A stretch of DNA of 6,206 bases from an uncultured Sutterella sp. (GTDB lineage Bacteria; Pseudomonadota; Gammaproteobacteria; Burkholderiales; Burkholderiaceae_F). The notes beneath the pieces are model-generated. The model searched no databases. It was not told the origin of the DNA and worked only from the letters and a program-made list of their open reading frames with translations. Each line of letters starts with the position of its first letter. Position 1 is the first letter of the stretch. Position numbers and translations under genes: made by a program. This document shows positions 1 to 5,348 of this stretch, one piece after another. Location of the stretch: the NCBI GenBank assembly GCA_902493085.1, contig CABUOH010000072.1, positions 1 through 6,206 of the forward strand, in the 5' to 3' direction.

Positions 1-1723
1 TCTCGGGCGTTTGGAAGTCGGTTGTGCCGATCGTGCGAGAGGAGGTCTGGGAGACGTAGCCCGCGGCCACGCGCGCGTAGCCCAGACGCTCGATCGAATA
101 GCCCAGACCGACCTGCCCGGTCATCATCTCATTCTTGTAGCGTGCGACGGCCTCACCGTTGTCGTAGACGTTGAAGGGCGACACCAGATATTCGACGCTC
201 GGATTGACGAACCAGTCGGAGCCGGGCCCCAGGGGCTGATAGAACTCAACGCCGGCTCTCCGATTCTTGCCCGCCTGAATTTCAGACCTCAGCTCGGCGC
301 CCCAAGGGTTGAGCCACCCCCAGGTGTGCGACAGAAGGACCGTGAAGGTGTGCTCGTCGCGAAAATCCGTTTCGAGCGAGCCGCCGAACCGAATGCTCGA
401 ATAGCCGGGCTTCTTCTCCTTGGGCTCGAAGACGAGCACTTCAGTCCCTTCGGGCCCGGGTTCGAAGCGGTAGCCCACCGAGCTGTAGGCGCCGTCCGCC
501 CAGACGCGCCTGCTCGCCTCGTCGATTTCCGCATTGGTGACGGGGCGCGACGTATCAATGTCAAGCTCGTTGAGAATCGCTTCGGGATTGGCGACCTTGA
601 GGCCCTCGACCCGGACGGCTGCGACCTCGTGCGCGTCCTTGCGCGTGTGCGGCATGACGGCGCCCTTGCGGGTTTCGTCCCAGGCGATCCACTGCGCGCG
701 GTCGGGAGCAGCGAGGCGCTCAAGGCGGTCGCGGACCTTCTGCGCCGCATCGTAGCCGCGCGCGATGATCTTGTCGCTCTTCTTGAGATCCGCGCTCGTG
801 AAGTCATCGAGGTCAGGCGTGATCAAGATGTCCTCTGGACCCAGATCGGCGAGCGACTGCCTGACGTTCTGCTCGGTCAAGAGGTTCACCATCTGCGCCA
901 TCACCGTGACCACGTTGCCGAGGTCCGCGCGCTTGAGAAGCGGCGTGCCCACGTTCACCGCAATGATGACGTCGGCGCCCATCTCCCGGGCGAGCGTCAC
1001 GGGCAGATTGTCAAGCAGTCCGCCGTCGACGAGCATGCGGTCGTGAATCATCACGGGCGCGAAGACGCCCGGCAGGGACATGGAGGCGCGCATCGCCATC
1101 CCGAGGCTCACGTCCTTTTGAAGCACCACGCGCTCGCCGGACACGAGATCGGTTGCGATGGCGCCGAACGGGATGGCAAGCTCCGTCAGGTCGTTCACAT
1201 AGTTGACCGGCCCCGTCTTGTCATTGAGAAAAAGGTCGAGTTCCTCGGACGGAATGACGCTGTCGGGAAGCTTCACGCGGCCGTCCCGTCCGAACTCGAT
1301 GCCCGAGACCGCCAGATTCTTGTAGTCGTCCACCTTGAGGCGCCAGGGCAGCTCCTCGCGGTCGGCGCGGGGCGCCATCATGCGGTCCCAGTCGACGCCG
1401 AGCACGATGTCGCGGATTTCAGCGGCGCTGTACCCCGCCGCATAGGCGCCGCCCACCATGGAACCCATGGACGTGCCCGTCACGACGTCCACCTTGATGC
1501 CGAGCTCCTCGATCACGTCAAGCACGCCCGTGTGCGCAAAGCCGCGGGCGCCGCCCCCGGAAAGCACCAGCCCCACGCAGGGCCGGTGCTCCGCACGGCA
1601 CCGCGCGCGCACCTCATCAGCCGTTTTGGCAAAGGGCTGCGTGCAGCCGGCGGCAAGACCGAGGGCCGCAAGCGTCGATATCGCAATCTTCTTTATCTGC
1701 ATGGGCTTTATCTGCATGGGCAT
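1..1723 (-). CDS. Patatin-like phospholipase with POTRA-like and outer-membrane barrel region (type Vd/PlpD-like), C-terminus cut by window edge
   Basis: The reading frame is open from the ATG at 1723 to the left edge (574 codons, no stop). Residues 50-260 are a patatin lipase domain: oxyanion loop GGGARG at 56-61, nucleophile elbow GTSMG with Ser85, and the dyad partner Asp233 in DGG. Residues about 366-435 resemble a POTRA domain (EVAAVRVEGL start). From about 440 the sequence alternates polar and aromatic residues like strands of a BamA/D15 barrel. This order is that of PlpD-type (type Vd) proteins, where the barrel anchors the lipase at the outer membrane; such proteins have phospholipase A-type activity. 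By family length roughly 150-190 residues are missing. The N-terminus has lysines, a hydrophobic stretch 13-26 and a lipobox-like LAAGC (Cys27), suggesting a lipoprotein. Cys42 and Cys49 flank a six-residue gap before the first patatin strand. No good Shine-Dalgarno precedes 1723; in-frame ATGs at 1717 and 1702 are alternatives that keep the signal sequence. The patatin call is firm; lipidation and surface display are inferred. Confidence 0.93.
   Translation of the reverse strand, partial: MPMQIKPMQIKKIAISTLAALGLAAGCTQPFAKTADEVRARCRAEHRPCVGLVLSGGGARGFAHTGVLDVIEELGIKVDVVTGTSMGSMVGGAYAAGYSAAEIRDIVLGVDWDRMMAPRADREELPWRLKVDDYKNLAVSGIEFGRDGRVKLPDSVIPSEELDLFLNDKTGPVNYVNDLTELAIPFGAIATDLVSGERVVLQKDVSLGMAMRASMSLPGVFAPVMIHDRMLVDGGLLDNLPVTLAREMGADVIIAVNVGTPLLKRADLGNVVTVMAQMVNLLTEQNVRQSLADLGPEDILITPDLDDFTSADLKKSDKIIARGYDAAQKVRDRLERLAAPDRAQWIAWDETRKGAVMPHTRKDAHEVAAVRVEGLKVANPEAILNELDIDTSRPVTNAEIDEASRRVWADGAYSSVGYRFEPGPEGTEVLVFEPKEKKPGYSSIRFGGSLETDFRDEHTFTVLLSHTWGWLNPWGAELRSEIQAGKNRRAGVEFYQPLGPGSDWFVNPSVEYLVSPFNVYDNGEAVARYKNEMMTGQVGLGYSIERLGYARVAAGYVSQTSSRTIGTTDFQTPE
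1691..1720 (-). repeat. Perfect 15-bp tandem duplication at the start of the patatin gene
   Basis: The unit CTTTATCTGCATGGG (plus strand) occurs twice back to back at 1691-1705 and 1706-1720 with no mismatch. In the patatin frame it encodes MQIK twice, so the n-region reads MQIKPMQIKK. The 15-bp unit keeps the frame and duplicates a candidate start codon along with its upstream bases. A perfect duplication suggests a recent slippage event. It affects only the length of the positive n-region and the choice of start. Confidence 0.95.
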
Positions 1724-1797
1724 GTAGCGAAGCCGGAAATGGCGTGGTTCGAGTTGATAATCCTGTCCCGAGGCGAATCTTGTCCTGAGACGCCGGC
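1724..1797 (-). other. Short upstream region of the patatin gene
   Basis: This 74-nt stretch lies between the terminator T-tract and the first patatin ATG and must hold the patatin gene's own promoter if the terminator is efficient. An AT-richer GGATTATCAA segment near 1755-1766 (minus strand) could supply a -10 element, but I see no convincing -35 at the right distance and no Shine-Dalgarno sequence close to any of the candidate ATGs. Nothing else is recognisable. Confidence 0.3.
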
Positions 1798-1832
1798 AAA
1801 AAAGGCCGCAGCCCCCGTGCGGGATTGCGGCC
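1798..1832 (-). terminator. Rho-independent terminator on the minus strand, after the nitrobindin-like gene
   Basis: Read on the minus strand, a GGCCGCA arm (1832-1826) pairs perfectly with TGCGGCC (1810-1804). The 15-base interior contains a further CCC/GGG pairing around GCAC. Six T residues follow directly at 1803-1798. Hairpin plus T-tract is the classic intrinsic terminator. It lies about 100 nt beyond the nitrobindin stop at 1932 but 6 nt beyond a second in-frame TGA at 1841-1839. On the plus strand no T-run follows, so it is one-directional. It should isolate the downstream patatin gene from the nitrobindin transcript. Confidence 0.85.
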
Positions 1833-1838
1833 GTCCGT

Positions 1839-1931
1839 TCAGCGGGAACGCATTGAACCGCCCGCATACGCCTGATGATAGCGCGCGGGCAGGTTCTCGT
1901 ACGATTTCCGAGACGTTTTTTTGGCGTCTTC
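1839..1931 (-). other. 30-codon open tail in frame with, and directly after, the nitrobindin-like gene's TGA stop
   Basis: Immediately past the TGA at 1934-1932 the same frame stays open for 30 codons and ends in a second TGA at 1841-1839, 6 nt before the terminator hairpin. The encoded tail is basic at its start (EDAKKTSRKS) and continues with SYENLPARYHQAYAGGSMRSR-like composition (Tyr, Arg, His and Gly rich). There is no start codon except a Met four residues before the end, so it cannot be a free-standing gene. It may be chance, the remnant of a longer C-terminus cut by a nonsense change, or a readthrough product. Its protein-like appearance and tight fit to the terminator are the reasons for listing it. 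Confidence 0.3.
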
Positions 1932-2612
1932 TCAGTCGAGCGCCTTGCCTTCGGGCGACTTCGCCTTCGGGCATCGGTTGAGAAGACCTTCCTCAATCAT
2001 GGCGGGATTCGGGCGCGGCGCCTCGATCATGCGCATCGTGTTGGCGTCCGTATGCTCGAACTCGCCCTTGACGCCCGGAATCTCGAGCTTGGTGACCTGC
2101 TCGTAGCTGAAGCGTCCGTCCTCATGGAACTTGAAGACGATGTCCCAGGATTTCGTGAGGAAGGCCTCTTCAAGGAAGGGATTCGAGCAGATGCCATTGA
2201 CCGTTTGGCCGCGTTCGGCGTGCAGGCGGATCTCTTGCGCGCCCGGCTCTGCCGTTCCCTCGGCCATCGCAATCTGTCCGCGCGGAATGGCAAGCGTCAT
2301 GTAGATTCTGCGGGTTTCGGGCTCATAGAGAAGATAGCCCACCTGATCGTGGAAGGCGGCGAGCTCTCCGGGCTTCGTAATGTGCACGTGGTAGCGCAGC
2401 CCGTAGAGAACCTGAGGACCGTTGTTCTGCGGATCCATCACCTCAAAGTCCCACGTCTCGACATAGGGCTCCGTCTCGGGACCGCCCGCCTGCGGATGCG
2501 TGTCGACGCCGTCGTCGCCGAACCACTTGCCTGCGAGCGGCGCGATGGGTCCGAGCATGGAGAGCGTGTCCGGATTGGCCGGCGCTTCGGTATAGATGTC
2601 CTTGTGCTTCAT
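1932..2612 (-). CDS. Nitrobindin/FABP-like heme-binding beta-barrel protein (THAP4-type domain)
   Basis: The 226-residue protein has no signal peptide or membrane segment and should be cytoplasmic. Residues about 23-197 follow the nitrobindin (THAP4 heme-binding, fatty-acid-binding-protein-like) pattern: an opening PLAGKWFGDDGVDTHP (25-40), a YVETWDFE strand (50-57), alternating strands such as VGYLLYEPETRRIYMTLAIPRG (91-112), and a closing strand pair. Family members bind heme b in a ten-stranded barrel through a late histidine and handle nitric oxide or peroxynitrite. His187 in EFEHTDANTMRM sits where that proximal ligand is expected, by eye only. The opening motif departs from the canonical GxWxGxGxGxYP form, so the ligand is uncertain. 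The start at 2612 is chosen because AAGGAG lies 8 nt upstream; the frame is open to an ATG at 2804, but that extension has no family-like sequence. It is probably transcribed alone, divergently from the TolC cassette. The family call is fairly sure, heme binding inferred. Confidence 0.8.
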   Translation of the reverse strand: MKHKDIYTEAPANPDTLSMLGPIAPLAGKWFGDDGVDTHPQAGGPETEPYVETWDFEVMDPQNNGPQVLYGLRYHVHITKPGELAAFHDQVGYLLYEPETRRIYMTLAIPRGQIAMAEGTAEPGAQEIRLHAERGQTVNGICSNPFLEEAFLTKSWDIVFKFHEDGRFSYEQVTKLEIPGVKGEFEHTDANTMRMIEAPRPNPAMIEEGLLNRCPKAKSPEGKALD

Positions 2613-2620
2613 CGCACGAA

Positions 2621-2626
2621 CTCCTT
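2621..2626 (-). promoter_or_regulatory. Shine-Dalgarno site fixing the nitrobindin-like start
   Basis: On the minus strand AAGGAG ends 8 nt before the ATG at 2612. It is the only strong ribosome binding site in the window and decides the start against the longer reading frame that opens at 2804. Confidence 0.85.
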
Positions 2627-2633
2627 TTATCCA

Positions 2634-2663
2634 TTTATGTGCAGAAATCCGCGTCCCGTTGAA
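2634..2663 (-). promoter_or_regulatory. Candidate promoter of the nitrobindin-like gene
   Basis: On the minus strand TTCAAC (2663-2658) and CATAAA (2639-2634) are spaced by 18 nt and could act as weak -35 and -10 boxes. Transcription would begin near 2627, just ahead of the AAGGAG site, giving a very short leader. Both boxes are poor matches to the sigma-70 consensus, so this is only a suggestion. Confidence 0.3.
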
Positions 2664-2678
2664 GCTGAGCTTCTCAGC
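2661..2678. repeat. Two overlapping palindromes in the divergent intergenic region
   Basis: GAAGCT-G-AGCTTC (2661-2673) and GCTGAG-CTT-CTCAGC (2664-2678) are both perfect inverted repeats with 6-bp arms, sharing ten bases. They overlap the candidate -35 box of the nitrobindin-like gene, where a repressor or activator might bind. No regulator gene is in the window, and a chance origin is possible. Confidence 0.5.
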
Positions 2679-2769
2679 GATGTGCTTCGAAAGGCGCACG
2701 GATCCGAAAATCTGCAACGGCTGCGCGCTTCGTCGGCCGATGCCGTCCGGACACGCCTCCCGCCGTGTT

Positions 2770-2790
2770 TTCCGCCGTTGAGCGGCGGAA
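2770..2790. repeat. Perfect 8-bp inverted repeat upstream of the TolC-family gene
   Basis: TTCCGCCG (2770-2777) and CGGCGGAA (2783-2790) form a perfect stem around the loop TTGAG. Neither strand has a T-run after it, so it is not an intrinsic terminator. It ends one base before the candidate -35 box of the export cassette, a position that fits an operator. A second CCGCCGT copy lies just upstream near 2760. Confidence 0.6.
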
Positions 2791-2791
2791 C

Positions 2792-2821
2792 TTGGTGTTA
2801 CCATTACGAATTCCCTATTCT
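2792..2821 (+). promoter_or_regulatory. Candidate promoter of the TolC-HlyD-permease cassette
   Basis: TTGGTG (2792-2797) and TATTCT (2816-2821) are separated by 18 nt in the most AT-rich part of the intergenic region. The predicted start of transcription is near 2828, leaving only about 10 nt before the ATG at 2838, which has no Shine-Dalgarno sequence. The boxes match consensus at 3 and 4 of 6 positions, so the call is tentative. Confidence 0.35.
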
Positions 2822-2837
2822 AACCAAATCCGTGAAC

Positions 2838-4289
2838 ATGCCCCGCTCCAGTCACACAGCCGCAACCGTGATCGGCCTCATGGCCGCCTTTGCCGCTGGC
2901 GCCTCGCCGACCGCGCCGTCGGCCACCGCTCCCCTGAGCTTCGGCGACGCCCGAGTCCTCCTGCACGAACGCGCCGACATCATGGCCGCCGACCGTGCGG
3001 AGATCGCCCGTGCCGAATCCGAAGCCGAAGCCGCGAAGTCGCTCTCCGGCCCCAAGGTCGAGTTCGACGTCAAGCAGGTCTGGGGCACCAAGACGGTCGA
3101 CATGGGCATCGACACCGGACTCGGGCAGCTCGGCGGCCAACTCGGCGGAATGCTTGAAGGAGCGCTAGGAGAACAGGCCGGCTCCGCCATCGCCGGTCTG
3201 GCTCAGAAGTACGATCACATCAACATTCACTTCAAGGAAGACATCAGCGGGCCGCGCGCCGCCCTGACGGCCACGCTGCCCATCTACACGGGCGGCCTCA
3301 TCACGGCGCAGCAGAACGCGCTCAACCACAAGGTGAACGAGACGCGTGCCGACCGCGACATCAGAGAAAACACGCTCGACGCAGAACTTGCCGCCCGCTA
3401 CTGGGGCGTGCAGCTCGCGCGCAGCGTCGCAGCCCTTCACAAGCGCGTGCTTGAGGATCAAAACGAGGAGCTTCGCCGAGCCAAGCGCTTCGAGCAAAAG
3501 GGCCTCATCGCACGCGTCGAGCGCCTTGCGGTCGAGGTGGCGCGCGACAACGCCAAGCGCACGCTCGTCTCGGCCGAAGCCGACGTCGGCGTGGCCGAAG
3601 CCGAACTGATGCGCCGCCTGCGCGAAGCGTCGCTGCCCGAACTCTCGTCGCCGCTCTTCGTGCTGACGGGCGACTTGGGCACGCTCACCCAATGGCAGGA
3701 CCGCGCCGCCATGCAGTCGCCCGCCATTCAGAAGATGAACGCGCTTCGCGCCCAAGCCGGCGAAGGCGTCTCGGCCGCCGAAGCGAGCTTCAAGCCCAAG
3801 GTCTACGCCTTCGGCACCAAGAACCTCATCAAGCACTACCTGACGCTCCCCGAACCCGACTGGATGGCCGGCGTGGGCGTCACCTTCACGCTCTGGGACA
3901 ATCACGACCGCTTCGACAAGCTCAACGCCGCACGCAGCGTGGTCAGCAAGGCCGAAGCCGCACGCAGCGAAGCGAAGAACCAGGTGGCCTCGGCCGTCGA
4001 GGTGGCCTTTTTGCGCGTGATGCAGGCGCGCGACGAGTTCGAGCTCACGGGTTCGACCGTCGAGCTTGCTCGGGAAAACCTCAAGCTTCGCGAGGCGAGC
4101 TTCGCAGAGGGCCTCTCCAACGCCGTCGACGTCGACACGGCCCGCACGAAGCTCACCGGCGCCGAAGTCGCCCGCCGTGCAGCCGCCTACAAGTTCGTCG
4201 TGAGCTGGGCGATGCTTCACGCATCCGCCGGCGCCATGCCCGACTTCGTCAACTCCCTTGAGCGCAGCGACCTCGTGATCGTGAAGTGA
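2838..4289 (+). CDS. TolC-family outer-membrane efflux channel protein
   Basis: The 483-residue protein begins with a signal-peptide-like stretch (MPRSSHTAATVIGLMAAFAAGAS), probably cleaved between residues 22 and 31. It shows the duplicated outer-membrane efflux protein layout: helix 34-70, a strand pair near 71-82 and 140-151, long charged coiled-coil helices 152-265, then a second copy with helix 285-315, strands 319-327 and 343-352 (ending LWDN) and helices 355-465. TolC homologues trimerise into a barrel plus alpha-helical tunnel that gives exporters an exit to the outside. The partner adaptor and permease follow at once. The loop joining the first strand pair (about 83-139) is near 57 residues and glycine-rich, against about 15 in the second repeat. 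The start is the first ATG before the signal sequence; the frame is open far upstream, and a GTG at 2832 is an alternative. No Shine-Dalgarno is visible. The family is clear from architecture; the substrate is unknown. Confidence 0.9.
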   Translation: MPRSSHTAATVIGLMAAFAAGASPTAPSATAPLSFGDARVLLHERADIMAADRAEIARAESEAEAAKSLSGPKVEFDVKQVWGTKTVDMGIDTGLGQLGGQLGGMLEGALGEQAGSAIAGLAQKYDHINIHFKEDISGPRAALTATLPIYTGGLITAQQNALNHKVNETRADRDIRENTLDAELAARYWGVQLARSVAALHKRVLEDQNEELRRAKRFEQKGLIARVERLAVEVARDNAKRTLVSAEADVGVAEAELMRRLREASLPELSSPLFVLTGDLGTLTQWQDRAAMQSPAIQKMNALRAQAGEGVSAAEASFKPKVYAFGTKNLIKHYLTLPEPDWMAGVGVTFTLWDNHDRFDKLNAARSVVSKAEAARSEAKNQVASAVEVAFLRVMQARDEFELTGSTVELARENLKLREASFAEGLSNAVDVDTARTKLTGAEVARRAAAYKFVVSWAMLHASAGAMPDFVNSLERSDLVIVK

Positions 4290-4321
4290 CTTCCTGGCTA
4301 CTTTCCTCCGAACAGAACAAA

Positions 4322-5335
4322 ATGACCGAACAAACTCAAGCGCAGGCGCCCAAGCGCGCCGCTTCCTCCGTTCCGCTTCTCGTGGGCGGCCTCTTCTTCG
4401 CAGGCATCGCGGCCTTTCTCGGCTGGGGCGTCTGGGAAGCATCGCACCCCGCCCCCGTTCCTCTTCAGGGCATGGTCGACGCCCGCACGATTTCCGTATC
4501 CGCCAAGGTGCCGGGGCGCCTCTCCGAACTCAAGGTCCGTGAAGGCGACCTGCTCAAGGCGGGCGACACGGTGGCCGTCATCGCCATTCCCGAAATCGAG
4601 GCCAAGCTCGCTCAGGTGAAGGCCCAGGAACGCGCCGCTCAGGCGAAGGAAGACCTCGCCAACACAGGCGCGCGCATTCAGGAAAAGGAGGCGGCACGCG
4701 CCGACTGGGAACGCGCCAAGGCTGCGCTCGCCCTTGCCTCCAAAACCTATGAGCGCGTCGACGCACTCTACAAGGAAGGCCTCATTGCGGCCCAGCGTCA
4801 CGATGAGGCGACCGCGCAGCTCGCAGCCGCACGCAAGGTGACCGAAGCCGCCGCCGCGAAGCTTTCCGCCGTCGACGAAGGCGCCCGCGTCGAGGACAAG
4901 GCCGCCGCCAAGGCGCTCGTGGATCAGGCCAGGGGCGGCGTCTCGGAAGTCTCGAGCCTTGCCTCCGAAAGCATCGTCAGAACGCCCGCCGCAGGCGAAG
5001 TCACACGCATCGTGATGGAGGAAGGCGAAGTGGCGCCCGCGGGCTTCCCGCTCGTGCTCGTCACCGACCTCAGCGACAAGTGGGTGGTCTTCAACATCCG
5101 CGAAGACGAGCTGCCCGGCATCGAAACGGGCACCGTTCTCAAGGGTTTCCTCCCCGCCGTCGGCCGCACGGTCGAGCTCAAGGTCAACTGGATCAATCCG
5201 CGCGGCGAATACGCGGTCTGGCGCGCCACGCGGCAGTCGACGGGGTACGACCTTCGCACGTTCGAAGTGCGCGCCCGTCCCCTCGAAGACATCCCGGCCA
5301 TGCGCCCGGGCATGACCGTCATCATCGAGCGCTGA
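4322..5335 (+). CDS. HlyD-family periplasmic adaptor (membrane fusion) protein
   Basis: This 337-residue protein bridges an inner-membrane transporter to the TolC duct. A short cytoplasmic tail is followed by one membrane anchor (about 16-38). The first lipoyl half-motif is at 58-88 (VPGRLSELKVREGDLLKAGD) and an alanine- and charge-rich helical hairpin spans 90-205. The second lipoyl half is at 215-247 (RTPAAGEVTRIVMEEGEVAPAG), and a beta-barrel part leads to the C-terminal MRPGMTVIIER, a usual ending of the family. Size and order fit the EmrA/YhiI type. The ATG at 4322 is preferred because MTEQTQ gives a usual cytoplasmic tail; an in-frame GTG at 4286 overlaps the TolC-family stop (GTGA) and would add 12 residues with translational coupling. 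Neither has a clear Shine-Dalgarno. It lies in one presumed operon with the genes on either side. Confidence 0.93.
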   Translation: MTEQTQAQAPKRAASSVPLLVGGLFFAGIAAFLGWGVWEASHPAPVPLQGMVDARTISVSAKVPGRLSELKVREGDLLKAGDTVAVIAIPEIEAKLAQVKAQERAAQAKEDLANTGARIQEKEAARADWERAKAALALASKTYERVDALYKEGLIAAQRHDEATAQLAAARKVTEAAAAKLSAVDEGARVEDKAAAKALVDQARGGVSEVSSLASESIVRTPAAGEVTRIVMEEGEVAPAGFPLVLVTDLSDKWVVFNIREDELPGIETGTVLKGFLPAVGRTVELKVNWINPRGEYAVWRATRQSTGYDLRTFEVRARPLEDIPAMRPGMTVIIER

Positions 5336-5348
5336 GCGCACGCCGCCT

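Noticed and set aside
1892..1922. Possible plus-strand terminator: TCTCG/CGAGA arms followed by seven T residues
   Set aside because: The stem is only 5 bp with a 9-base loop, and no plus-strand gene ends nearby. The T-run is read as AAA codons of the minus-strand tail.
1911..1929. AGACG/CGTCT inverted repeat around a T-rich loop
   Set aside because: Five-bp arms without a following T-run on the minus strand; too weak to call a terminator or an operator.
11..1981. A plus-strand open frame of 656 codons across the patatin gene
   Set aside because: It is the antisense shadow of a GC-rich gene. The minus frame has full patatin motifs, while this frame shows no domain, signal or plausible composition.
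2613..2804. 64-residue N-terminal extension of the nitrobindin-like protein from ATG 2804
   Set aside because: The strong AAGGAG site sets the start at 2612. The extension is Arg-rich with no family-like sequence and covers the promoter region.
1875..2837. Long upstream extension of the TolC-family reading frame
   Set aside because: It overlaps the nitrobindin-like gene antisense. The signal peptide begins at 2838, so the extension is open only because of base composition.
3165..4442. A minus-strand open frame of 425 codons opposite the TolC-family and adaptor genes
   Set aside because: The plus strand carries clear family architecture here. The His- and Gly-rich translation of the minus frame is a typical shadow product.
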